Assembly (NCBI GenBank): GCA_035297265.1
Contig: DATGZH010000047.1
Location: 1 to 36,311 of the forward strand
DNA from: DATGZH01 sp035297265
GTDB lineage: Bacteria; Actinomycetota; Acidimicrobiia; Acidimicrobiales; RAAP-2
Length of the DNA stretch: 36,311 nucleotides
Reading direction: 5' to 3'
Part shown: positions 14,825 to 22,629 of the stretch, piece after piece
Numbering within the stretch: the stretch's first letter is position 1
How the letters are laid out: every line of letters begins with the position of its first letter
Made by a program: the position numbers and the translations under genes
Notes under the pieces: model-generated
Database searches by the model: none
What the model was told of the DNA's origin: nothing
The model's input: the letters and a program-made list of their open reading frames with translations, nothing else

Positions 14825-16428
14825 GTCATCTCGCTCGGGCGGGGCATGCTCAGCTCGACCTCGGTGCCCTCCCCCGCCACGGAGCGGAGCACGGCCGATC
14901 CACCGTGGCGGGCCATCCGGGCCCGGATCGACTCGGCGATCCCCTTGCGGTCCTCGGCCACGAGGTCGGGATCGAAACCCTTGCCCCGGTCGCGCACGAA
15001 GAGCGAGACGCGTCGCGGCTCGGCCTCGGCGAAGAGCGAGATCACCGGGGCGCCGGACCACTTCGCGGCGTTGACGGTCGCCTCCCGACCGGCCTCGAGC
15101 ATGGCCCGCAGGTCGTCGTTCAGCGGACAGTTCCCGACCGTCACCACCTCGACCGAGACGCCGTGGGCCTCCTCCATCTCCCGGGCGATCAGCCCGACCC
15201 CTTCGGCGAGAGTGGTGGCGCCTTCGGCGATGGCCCCCGGGGCCTTGCCCTCGAACAGCCATTGCCGCAACTCCCGCTCCTGAGCCCGGGCGAGCTGCAC
15301 GACCTTTCCCGGCTGGTCGGCCGAGCGTTGGATGAGGGCCAGCGTCTGGAGCACCGAGTCGTGGACCCGTGCCGCCATGTCGGCCCGGTCCTCGGCCCGG
15401 ATGCGAGCCTGGCGCTCGGCGACGAGGTCCCGGCCGAGGCGGAGCCACCACGGGCCGAAGAGAACGACGATGCCGGCGAGGACGAGGAGCACGCCGGTCA
15501 CCGGCCCGACGAGACCGCTACCGGAGTGTGCCGGAACCGCCTGACCGTGTCGCAGCACTGGTGCGGACGAGCCGGCGAGCACGATGAGGGCCACGCCACC
15601 GAGCACGAGGAGGAGGCCGACGGCGACCCGGGCCAAGAAGATGCGCCGGGACCGCTGTCCCATGTGCACGACCGGATCGGCCGCCTCTCGCAGCCAGGCC
15701 ACTTCTTCGGGGCTGGCGTCGCGCCAGACGAGGACGATCCCCGCCGCGCTGAGGAAGACGGCCCAGGCGAACGTGTCGACGTAGGCCACGTGGAGGACGG
15801 AGGCCACGAGCAGGGCGACGGCGAAGGCCGGGACGAGGGCGACTGCCAGGACCAGTCCCCGGCGGTCCGAGACGGCCCGGGCGATGATGCTCGAGTCCTC
15901 GCCGTCGAGGGGCAAGAGGAGCCAGCTGATCACGTAGACGGCCAGCCCGATCCCGCTGACGAGGGAAAGCAGCACGAAGGCGATCCGTACGTACGTGACG
16001 TCGATGCCGGTCCGCCGGGAGATGCCGGCGGCCACGCCGGCGAACATGCGGTCGTCCTTGCTGCGCCGGAACGAACCCCGATAGGGCCGCGGGTGGCGGG
16101 GCCAGCGGAACGGCGGCCCGTGATGGCGACGCCGGTGGCCCCAGGGACCTCCCCACCAGGCGGCGGGGTCCCACCAGTCGGCCGGCGGGGGCTCGGTCCT
16201 CGCTGGATCTTCGGCCGTTCGCGGGCCCGTACCCGACGGCGGTCCCGGTCGGGCGGGGGCGTCGGGCGGCGAGCCGGTACGGGCGGCCGGCGCGGGCCAG
16301 TCAGAGCGGCCGAGAGGGGCGTGCCTGGGATCGGTGATACCCCCGATGATCGCGCCCGCCCCGACCTCGCGACCATCAGGATCTACCCCGAATGGCGGCG
16401 GCGAGCCTCGGGGTCCTCTCGGGGTCAT
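14821..16428 (-). CDS. Sensor histidine kinase with N-terminal PspC domain
   Basis: The open frame gives up to 535 residues. A long Pro/Trp/Arg-rich region comes first, then a PspC domain (about 119-178, with DDRMFAGVAAGISRRTGID). Further membrane segments follow at about 191-215, 220-235, 264-286 and 305-330. The cytoplasmic kinase has a HisKA_3 dimerisation helix with His356 in AARVHDSVLQTLALI. The ATPase domain has GREATVNAAKW as N-box and DRGKGFD as the next ATP motif. The PspC fusion suggests that it senses membrane stress through the PspC segment. The true start is uncertain: the ATG at 16428 leaves only 41 bases to the divergent gene, and the first 80 residues lack family character, so a later start is plausible. 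Confidence 0.85.
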   Translation of the reverse strand: MTPRGPRGSPPPFGVDPDGREVGAGAIIGGITDPRHAPLGRSDWPAPAARTGSPPDAPARPGPPSGTGPRTAEDPARTEPPPADWWDPAAWWGGPWGHRRRHHGPPFRWPRHPRPYRGSFRRSKDDRMFAGVAAGISRRTGIDVTYVRIAFVLLSLVSGIGLAVYVISWLLLPLDGEDSSIIARAVSDRRGLVLAVALVPAFAVALLVASVLHVAYVDTFAWAVFLSAAGIVLVWRDASPEEVAWLREAADPVVHMGQRSRRIFLARVAVGLLLVLGGVALIVLAGSSAPVLRHGQAVPAHSGSGLVGPVTGVLLVLAGIVVLFGPWWLRLGRDLVAERQARIRAEDRADMAARVHDSVLQTLALIQRSADQPGKVVQLARAQERELRQWLFEGKAPGAIAEGATTLAEGVGLIAREMEEAHGVSVEVVTVGNCPLNDDLRAMLEAGREATVNAAKWSGAPVISLFAEAEPRRVSLFVRDRGKGFDPDLVAEDRKGIAESIRARMARHGGSAVLRSVAGEGTEVELSMPRPSEMT

Positions 16429-16469
16429 TCCCGATATCCCAGGTCAGCGGCACCCTTCATGATGGAGGC

Positions 16470-16748
16470 ATGCCTGACACGACCTCCACCCCCACCGCCC
16501 TCCCGCCCCACGCCCCCGACGCCCGGCTCCTCCGCCGGGCCGTCGAGGGGCGCATGCTCGCCGGCGTGGCCGCCGGCCTGGCCAACTACTTCGACCTCGA
16601 CGTGGCCCTCGTGCGGGTGGCCATCGTGGTCCTCGCCCTCATGGGCGGCGTGGCCCTCCCGCTCTACATCGCCGCCTGGTTCCTCATCCCCGAAGAGGGG
16701 ACCGACCAGACGGTGGCCACCGACCTCCTCGACCACCTCCGGGCCTGA
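16470..16748 (+). CDS. Small PspC-domain membrane protein
   Basis: The 92-residue protein is essentially one PspC domain. RRAVEGRMLAGVAAGLANYF begins at residue 22, is followed by DLDVALVRVAIVVLALMGG and a second hydrophobic stretch ALPLYIAAWFLIPEEG. PspC proteins work at the cytoplasmic membrane in envelope-stress responses. The same domain is fused to the divergent kinase, so sensor and effector may interact through like domains. GGAGG lies nearly adjacent to the ATG, an unusually short spacing, and no clear -10 element is visible. The DUF1707 gene follows 40 bases later. Confidence 0.85.
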   Translation: MPDTTSTPTALPPHAPDARLLRRAVEGRMLAGVAAGLANYFDLDVALVRVAIVVLALMGGVALPLYIAAWFLIPEEGTDQTVATDLLDHLRA

Positions 16749-16788
16749 ACGGCCCACCACCGAGACACACGGAGAGAAGGGAAAGGCC

Positions 16789-17235
16789 ATGCCCTGCCGC
16801 TGGGACCACCCCTGGTACTACGCCCCCCGGCCGTCGCGCGCCGCGGCCGATCCCAACCTGCGGGTGTCCGACACCGAGCGCAACGACGTGGCCGAGACGC
16901 TGTCCCGGCACTACGCCGACGGACGCCTCGACCCGAACGAGTTCAAGGAGCGCCTCGACACCGCCATGGCCGCCAAGACGAGGGCCGACCTCGGAGGACT
17001 GATGACTGACCTGCCACCGCTCCCCTCGGCCACGCCCACGCCGTCCCGGCCCCGGCGCCGCCACACCGTCCTCTGGCTGGTGGCCCTGCTCCTCGTCGTC
17101 GCCTGGGCCTTCCCCTGGCAGGCCCACTGGGTGTGGTTCCCCCACATCCCCTGGCTCCTCATCGGCGTCGTGCTCTTCTTCTTCTGGCGCCGCAGCAGCT
17201 GGCGGGCCCATAGGCGGATGGAGGACGCCGCCTGA
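16789..17235 (+). CDS. DUF1707 domain membrane protein
   Basis: The 148-residue protein has a cytoplasmic DUF1707 (SHOCT-like) domain at about 24-76: LRVSDTERNDVAETLSRHYADG, then LDPNEFKERLDTAMAAKT and DLGGLMTDLP. After a Pro/Arg linker come two membrane segments at about 94-108 and 118-133 and a short basic tail. DUF1707 domains are frequent in actinobacteria, often with PspC or other membrane domains, and their role is poorly defined. A GGAGAGAAGGGAAAGG tract upstream supplies the ribosome binding site. It is the second gene of the PspC unit and a probable member of the same stress regulon. Confidence 0.85.
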   Translation: MPCRWDHPWYYAPRPSRAAADPNLRVSDTERNDVAETLSRHYADGRLDPNEFKERLDTAMAAKTRADLGGLMTDLPPLPSATPTPSRPRRRHTVLWLVALLLVVAWAFPWQAHWVWFPHIPWLLIGVVLFFFWRRSSWRAHRRMEDAA

Positions 17236-17260
17236 CGGAACGGCCGGTCTCCTCGGGCCG

Positions 17261-19450
17261 CTATCCCTCTTCCCTGCGGTCGACGAACGTCACCCCGTTC
17301 GCCTCCGTGGACTGTGCGGGCCCGATACAGGCGTCGGGCTCGGGACAGGTGATGGCGCCGATGAACGGGACAGGTCCCACCGTCGAATCCGACACCCACG
17401 ACTGCCCAGCATTGGTGGTCGAGACGAGGGAAGCTCCCCCGCCGGCCGCGGGGAAGGCCAGTCCCCAGCAGCGATCGGCACCAGCGCAGGTGACGGAGAG
17501 TGGAAACAGCAGCTCATGGTTGCTTAACGCGCTCTCCGACCACGTCGTCGCACCGTTGTCGGACCTCAAGGGGACCGGAGGTTGGTTGGCGCCGACGTCG
17601 TTGAACACCTGGCTCATCGTCCAGCAGGCGCCCTGGCCCGTGCAGGCAACTCCCAGATACGACTGAGACGGATCGGGCAGCGTCAGCGGCTCCCAGTTCC
17701 TGCCTCCGTCAGCCGTCCTGTCGAGATAGGCCCCATTCGGCATGCCATTGAGATTTTGGCCGGTGACCCAACAAGAGGAGGCGATCGGACAGTCCAGGCT
17801 GGCTATCGTGTTCGGGGTCGAACTGGGAAGGGTAGTGGCTCGCCAGCTCCTCCCACCGTCGTGTGTCACTACAACGGCGTCGTCGCCGACGTTGATCCCT
17901 CGAGACGCAACGGCGTAACAGGTCTCTGGAGAGGGGCACGTGAGAGTCGACGTCTCGATTTGCACACGAGGTTGAGCCCCCTGCGCCCATATCGGAAACC
18001 GTCGTACGATCCAATGTTCACCGACGTCGCGCGTTGTGACGAGCACCAGCTGTTGGGAAGTCGAGGTCTTGCCGGTTGCTGTGCAGACCATTTGCACACT
18101 GCAGCTGAAGCGGTCGACCAGCTGGAACCCCTGCAAGGCAAGCGGCCGCCAAGATCGGCCGCCGGTCCGACTGAGCAGCAACCCGCCACCCGCCGCCAGC
18201 GCCAAGCAGACCTGTGGTCGGCCACACGAGATCGGACCGAAGCTCAGGATCCCGAAAGGCCACTGCTCGGCAACCCACGTAGCTCCGCCGTCAAGGGTGA
18301 CATCGACAGCAGTGTTCGGAGGGAAGGGGGCACTTTCACCTCGGAGCAAACAGATCGAGCTATCGGAGCAGCTCACGGCGTTGATGCTTGCCGCATTCGC
18401 CGGCCGCCGCACCACCGACCAATGGTGGGCATCGTTGGTGGAGAGCAGCCGGGCACCGTCTGCCGCCAGGCACACCGAAGCAGACAGGCAGGCGACCGAG
18501 GGGGTAAGGGGACTCGCGGTATGAGCGGGTGTGGGAGCCAGCGGCGCTCCGGATGCTTGCCACGACCGGCCGCCGTTGAAGGACACAGCGAGGGCGGAGC
18601 GCAGGTTGCCGTAGCGACCGCCGAGATAGCCGTACCAACACGTCGTTGTGTCCGGACACTCGAGATTGCCTGGCAGGCCGGGCTGCGGCGGTAGGTGCCC
18701 GAGGAGCGACCATGTGGTCCCGTCGCTCGTGGCGTAAAGCAGCGGACGCAGGAGATTGATCGTTTGGCCCGGGGCGCTCGGAGGGGGAAGCGTTGCCAGG
18801 AAGCAGTGACCAGCCGACGGGCAGGCGAGCGTCGCCGTTTCCGGCGAGACGTACGGCACCTTCTCCTTTGTCCAGAACGCACCTCCGTCATGCGTCTCGA
18901 TGACCACACCCGCGGTCCCGGACAGGCCCACAGCCCAGCACTCCTGTGCAGTCGGACAGGAGACGGCACTCAGACCATCGATGCCAGGCGGAAGCGCTTG
19001 GCGTTGCCAGGTCATACCGCTATCGGCGGAATGGAGAACAACGGCCCGCCGCTGCGAACTGCCGACGAACCAGCACGACCCAGGCGCGGCACAAGCAGCA
19101 CCCTCGAGCGCGCCCGGGGTGAGAACGAATGGGAGCGGGCGCGACGTCCAGGCAGCGCCGATCCGATCGGAGAGTAGGACTCTGATCTGCTGCCCACCCA
19201 TACCGGCCATGACGCACACGCCGGACGCCAGGCAAGCGCCGCTTTGGCCTTCGATGAGACTGGGGAAGGGCGTCGCCGTCGCCCACCGGAAGGTCGATCC
19301 TGTCGTGACCGGCACGACTGTCGACTCGGCCTGCACCGCCGCGAACGCCGCCACGCCGCTCGTCACGAGCACGACAGCGACGAGGACGAACGGGAGCGAC
19401 CGCCTGGCACGCGCGTTCACAACCGAACCGGCGTCTCTCCCATTACTCAC
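17261..19450 (-). CDS. Secreted Cys-paired BNR/beta-propeller repeat protein (about 14 repeats)
   Basis: The 729-residue product starts at a GTG with GGGAGGG 5 bases upstream. A basic N-terminus and a hydrophobic segment at about 18-40 act as signal or anchor. The rest is about 14 repeats of 35-50 residues. Each has two cysteines in the pattern Cys-x5-Cys (as SCPTAQECWAVG), then a strand, then an Asp-box-like turn (HDGGRSW, LDGGATW, FNGGRSW) and a short linker often ending in LP or FP. The N-terminal segment TFRWATATPFPSL resembles the end of a repeat, so it could complete the last, truncated one (ITCPEPDACIGPA). This suggests tandem seven-bladed propellers with a disulfide in each blade. No catalytic residues are recognised. 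Base composition is visibly less GC-rich than in neighbouring genes, hinting at transfer or relaxed codon selection. Confidence 0.8.
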   Translation of the reverse strand: MSNGRDAGSVVNARARRSLPFVLVAVVLVTSGVAAFAAVQAESTVVPVTTGSTFRWATATPFPSLIEGQSGACLASGVCVMAGMGGQQIRVLLSDRIGAAWTSRPLPFVLTPGALEGAACAAPGSCWFVGSSQRRAVVLHSADSGMTWQRQALPPGIDGLSAVSCPTAQECWAVGLSGTAGVVIETHDGGAFWTKEKVPYVSPETATLACPSAGHCFLATLPPPSAPGQTINLLRPLLYATSDGTTWSLLGHLPPQPGLPGNLECPDTTTCWYGYLGGRYGNLRSALAVSFNGGRSWQASGAPLAPTPAHTASPLTPSVACLSASVCLAADGARLLSTNDAHHWSVVRRPANAASINAVSCSDSSICLLRGESAPFPPNTAVDVTLDGGATWVAEQWPFGILSFGPISCGRPQVCLALAAGGGLLLSRTGGRSWRPLALQGFQLVDRFSCSVQMVCTATGKTSTSQQLVLVTTRDVGEHWIVRRFPIWAQGAQPRVQIETSTLTCPSPETCYAVASRGINVGDDAVVVTHDGGRSWRATTLPSSTPNTIASLDCPIASSCWVTGQNLNGMPNGAYLDRTADGGRNWEPLTLPDPSQSYLGVACTGQGACWTMSQVFNDVGANQPPVPLRSDNGATTWSESALSNHELLFPLSVTCAGADRCWGLAFPAAGGGASLVSTTNAGQSWVSDSTVGPVPFIGAITCPEPDACIGPAQSTEANGVTFVDRREEG

Positions 19451-19468
19451 GACACCCTCCCCGACCGC

Positions 19469-19474
19469 ACTTTA
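19469..19474 (-). promoter_or_regulatory. -10 element for the propeller gene
   Basis: On the minus strand the hexamer is TAAAGT, in the 40-base gap after the kinase gene and about 18 bases before the GTG at 19450. It suggests that the propeller gene has its own promoter and need not depend on the upstream operon. A matching -35 is not evident. Confidence 0.4.
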
Positions 19475-19490
19475 CGTTCGCAAGGGGTGG

Positions 19491-21026
19491 TCAGGCCGCA
19501 GGGTTCCTCACTGGTACCTCGATCAGGACCTTGGTCCCGCCCCCGAGCTTCTTCGGGATGGACGTCATCTGAATAGTGCCGCCGAGCTGGCTGGCCACGA
19601 GGTCCCGGACGATGGAGAGGCCAAGGCTGATGGTGGCCTCGATGTCGAAGCCGTCGGGGAGGCCACAGCCGTCGTCGCGGACCTCGACCCGCAGCGTCGT
19701 GGGGTCGCTCTTGAGCGTCACGTCGACGTGGCCGACCTTGGTCGGTCCCATGCCGCCGCCGGCGCCTTCGAGGACGCCGCCGCTCGTCCCCTCGGGCTCG
19801 GCGAAGGCGTGCTCGACCGCGTTCTGGAGGAGCTCGGCCAGCGTCACCGCGAGGGGGGTGGCCACGTCGGCCCCGACCTCGCCGAGGTCGCCTTGCACGG
19901 AGATCTCGACGGGCTGCGAGGAGACCACCGAGTCCTCGGCCATGTGCACGAGCGAGCCGATGATGTCGTCGAAGGCGACCTCCTCGCCGGGCTCGCGGGA
20001 GAGGATCTCGTGCACGAGGGCGATCGAGCGGACCCGCCGCTCAGCCTCCCGGAGGGCCACGCGGCTCTCGCGCTGGCTCATCCGCCGAGCCTGCAGGCTG
20101 AGCAGCGACGAGATCATCTGGAGGTTGTTCTTCACCCTGTGGTGCACCTCACGGATGGCGGCGTCCTTCGAGAGGAGCAGCCGGCCGAGGACGCGGACGT
20201 CGGTCACGTCGCGGAGCAGGATCATCGCCCCGGTCACCACGCCCATCGAGAGGAGCGGGATGCAATGGACCAGCACGATCACGTCGGGACGCCGCTCCAC
20301 CTCCTCGACGACCGGTCGGCCGGTGGCGAGCGCCCACTCGACGGCGGTCTCCTCGAAGCCGAGCTCCTTGAAGGTCAACCCGTCCGGCTGGGTGTAGACG
20401 CCCATGCGGTGGAAGGCGTTGATGGCGTTCGGGGTGGCGAACTCGATCCGCCCCTCGGCGTCGACGACGATCGCGCCGTCGCCGACCCGGGGGGCCTCCT
20501 CGGTGCCGACGTCCTCGTCGGGGAACGGGAACGCCGACTCGGTGATCATCTCGGCCAGCTGGCCGAACACGTCGAGATAGGTCTGCTCGAAGGGGGCGTG
20601 CGGACCGAGCACCGGCGTCGTCGAGGTCCGGGTGAGCACGGCGATCACCTTGCCGTCGAAGCGCACCGGGATGCTCTCCACGAAGACCCCCTCGCCGATG
20701 AGTTGGTGGTGGACGGTGCCCTGCACGATGCGGCCGGTGTCGAAGGCCTTGGCCGCCAGGTCCCAGCTGGGACGGTCGAGCGTCTGGCTCACGAGGTCCT
20801 GCTCGACGAGGGTCGGTCGGTTGTTCGGCCGCATCTGGCCCAGCACGACGAACTGGTCGCCGTCCGCCGCCGGCGAGACGTCGGGGGCCACCGGCACGAG
20901 CAGAAGGAGGTCGGAGAACGAGAGGTCGGCCAACATCGACCAGGAGCCGAGCAGCCGCTGGAGGTGCTCGAGCTCGTCGGGCGAGAGGCGCGTGTGCTCC
21001 GCCGCCAGCTCGGCCAGGGTGGCCAT
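19491..21026 (-). CDS. pdtaS: PdtaS-type sensor histidine kinase
   Basis: The 511-residue protein is soluble, with no membrane segment. It has an N-terminal GAF domain (1-160; the AEHTRLSPDELEHLQRLLGSW opening is typical of PdtaS), a PAS domain (about 180-285; DGAIVVDAEGRIEFATPNAIN), a HisKA_2 region with His295 in EVHHRVKNNLQMISSLL, and an ATPase domain with ELLQNAVEHAF and RDDGCGLPDGF. PdtaS kinases are constitutively active enzymes that phosphorylate PdtaR, an ANTAR RNA-binding regulator. No ANTAR gene is in the window, so the partner must lie elsewhere. The ATG follows the PHP gene by 3 bases, placing pdtaS last in a minus-strand operon. Confidence 0.9.
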   Translation of the reverse strand: MATLAELAAEHTRLSPDELEHLQRLLGSWSMLADLSFSDLLLLVPVAPDVSPAADGDQFVVLGQMRPNNRPTLVEQDLVSQTLDRPSWDLAAKAFDTGRIVQGTVHHQLIGEGVFVESIPVRFDGKVIAVLTRTSTTPVLGPHAPFEQTYLDVFGQLAEMITESAFPFPDEDVGTEEAPRVGDGAIVVDAEGRIEFATPNAINAFHRMGVYTQPDGLTFKELGFEETAVEWALATGRPVVEEVERRPDVIVLVHCIPLLSMGVVTGAMILLRDVTDVRVLGRLLLSKDAAIREVHHRVKNNLQMISSLLSLQARRMSQRESRVALREAERRVRSIALVHEILSREPGEEVAFDDIIGSLVHMAEDSVVSSQPVEISVQGDLGEVGADVATPLAVTLAELLQNAVEHAFAEPEGTSGGVLEGAGGGMGPTKVGHVDVTLKSDPTTLRVEVRDDGCGLPDGFDIEATISLGLSIVRDLVASQLGGTIQMTSIPKKLGGGTKVLIEVPVRNPAA

Positions 21027-21029
21027 CGC

Positions 21030-21923
21030 CTAGTCCTGGGCCGCCAGCGGCTGGCCCACCGGGACGGGGTGCGGGCGGCGGGCCCGGTAGGCGCGGAGCT
21101 CACCGACGCCGGCCGCGCCGAGCATGGCCCGCAGCTCGGCCGAGCGGTCGGCCACGAGCTCGAGGTGGTGGGCGTCGGAGGCCGTGGTGAGAGGCACCCC
21201 CCGGGCCACGAAGCGGTCGAGAAGGGGCTTGGCCGGATAGGCCTCGTCCGCCGGCTTGCGCCAGCCGGCCGAGGAGACCTCGGCCGCCATGCCCGAGCTG
21301 GCCGCGGCCTCGGCCAGCCGGTCCCACCACTCGTCGGGCGCGGCCGGTCGGTGGCCCGCCGCCTTCACGAGGTCGGGGTGGGCGAGCACGTCGCAGGCGC
21401 CGCTGGCGGCCAGCTCCTCGATGGCCTCGGTGTACTCGTCCCAGCAGCGGTCGATGTCGCGCACCGACCACTCGGCCATCGAGATCTCGTCACCGAGGTC
21501 GTCGAAGCGCCAGGCCCCCACCCAGTGGACCGAGCCCAGGAGCACGTCGAAGGGGTAGCCGTCCAGGAGCTCGCCCACCTTGTCCATGCGGCCGCGGTAG
21601 TGGTCGACCTCCAGCCCGACCACGATCGGCAGCCCGGCCGCCTGGGCCTCGAGGGCGCAGTCGACGTAGGCGTCTAGATCGGCCCGGGCGTGGTGGTCCC
21701 AGTAGTCGGCCATCGAGCTCTGCAGCACGAGGGAGGTCTCGTCCTCCTCCCAGAACGGGCCGAGCAGCTCGGCGGCCTGGACGAAGCGGAAGAGGTGCTC
21801 GGTCACCGCCACCTCCACCACGCCGGCCGCCTGCGCCTTGTCGCAGTACGCGGCGAGCTGGTCGAGCGAGAGCGGCGTCTCGGTGTGGTTGTGGGGCCAG
21901 AGGTGGAGGTGGTAGTCGAGCAC
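21030..21923 (-). CDS. PHP-domain phosphoesterase (histidinol-phosphatase-like)
   Basis: The 297-residue protein has the metal-ligand motifs of the PHP superfamily: DYHLHLW with His5 and His7 at the N-terminus, VTEHLFRF, VGLEVDHYRG, LLGSVHW, DVLAHPDL and TASDAHHLE near the C-terminus. These ligands hold a tri-metal centre in related phosphoesterases. The closest textbook relative is HisK-type histinol-phosphate phosphatase, but no histidine genes are nearby, so another phosphate ester may be the substrate. The GTG start makes HLHxW begin at residue 5, as is usual. It lies 17 bases after the O-methyltransferase gene. Confidence 0.82.
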   Translation of the reverse strand: MLDYHLHLWPHNHTETPLSLDQLAAYCDKAQAAGVVEVAVTEHLFRFVQAAELLGPFWEEDETSLVLQSSMADYWDHHARADLDAYVDCALEAQAAGLPIVVGLEVDHYRGRMDKVGELLDGYPFDVLLGSVHWVGAWRFDDLGDEISMAEWSVRDIDRCWDEYTEAIEELAASGACDVLAHPDLVKAAGHRPAAPDEWWDRLAEAAASSGMAAEVSSAGWRKPADEAYPAKPLLDRFVARGVPLTTASDAHHLELVADRSAELRAMLGAAGVGELRAYRARRPHPVPVGQPLAAQD

Positions 21924-21940
21924 GGCCCGTCCGAGTGACC

Positions 21941-22588
21941 TCAGGCCTCGGCGCGGCGCACGAGGGTCACGCCGTCGCGGATCGTCGTGAAGGCCACCAC
22001 CACCCGGGGATCGGCGGCCAGCTTGTCGTTCAGGCGCCGGAGGGCCACCGCCGACTCGTTGTCGTTGCTCTCATCGAGCACGCCGCCGGCGAAGAGCGTG
22101 TTGTCGAAGGCGATGAGCCCCCGCGGCGCCAGCTTCGGGAGCACGGCCTCGAAATAGGCGTCGTAGCCGGTCTTGTCGGCGTCGATGAAGACGAAGTCGA
22201 ACGGACCGGGCAGGCCGGACACGGTCTCGATGGCTGGGCCCTCGAGCACCTCGATGCGGTCGGCGTAGGGACTGGCGGCGATGTTGCGCCGGGCCGTCGC
22301 CACGTGGTGCGGGTCGAGGTCACAGGTGGTGATCCGGCCCCCCTCGGGCAGGCCGGCGGCCATCGAGATCGACGAGTAGCCGGTGAAGGTGCCGATCTCG
22401 AGCACGTGCCTGGCGCCGAGGGCGAAGACGAGGAGCTCCAGGAAGCGGCCCTCCTGACGACCGACCATCATCCCCCACATGGGAAAGTCGGCCCTGGTGG
22501 CGGCCTCCACCGTGGCCAGGTAGCCGGGGGAGGCCGTGCTGTGCGCCTCGGCGTAGTCGACGACTCTTTTGTCTACGAGCTCGGTCAT
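21941..22588 (-). CDS. Class I SAM-dependent O-methyltransferase (catechol-O-methyltransferase-like)
   Basis: The 215-residue protein belongs to the cation-dependent O-methyltransferase family 3. The SAM-binding motif is VLEIGTFTGYSSISMA (62-77), followed by ITTCDLDPHHVATARRN with the acidic ribose-binding residue. FIDADKTGYDAYFE and IAFDNTLFAGGV carry the metal-binding Asp/Asn residues. Such enzymes methylate catechols or related diols; the substrate here is unknown. The ATG at 22588 is supported by a TACGAT -10 element 6 bases upstream, so it may have its own leaderless promoter inside the operon. A long upstream extension of this frame overlaps the ArsA gene and is not coding. Confidence 0.88.
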   Translation of the reverse strand: MTELVDKRVVDYAEAHSTASPGYLATVEAATRADFPMWGMMVGRQEGRFLELLVFALGARHVLEIGTFTGYSSISMAAGLPEGGRITTCDLDPHHVATARRNIAASPYADRIEVLEGPAIETVSGLPGPFDFVFIDADKTGYDAYFEAVLPKLAPRGLIAFDNTLFAGGVLDESNDNESAVALRRLNDKLAADPRVVVAFTTIRDGVTLVRRAEA

Positions 22589-22594
22589 CGCCTC

Positions 22595-22600
22595 ATCGTA
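22595..22600 (-). promoter_or_regulatory. -10 element for possible leaderless methyltransferase transcript
   Basis: The minus-strand hexamer TACGAT lies 6 bases before the ATG at 22588, in the 41-base gap after the ArsA gene. The trailing GATGAGGCG could equally serve as a weak ribosome binding site for a longer operon transcript. Confidence 0.35.
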
Positions 22601-22629
22601 GAGGGCACCGTCGACGGGCCGACGACGGA

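Noticed and set aside
14905..16788. Long plus-strand open frame opposite the sensor kinase
   Set aside because: It mirrors the kinase coding sequence; only its last 149 codons (from 16789) encode a real protein, DUF1707.
18900..21677. Very long plus-strand frame opposite the propeller, pdtaS and PHP genes
   Set aside because: It has no domain motif and its composition is that of an antisense shadow; the opposite strand has clear families.
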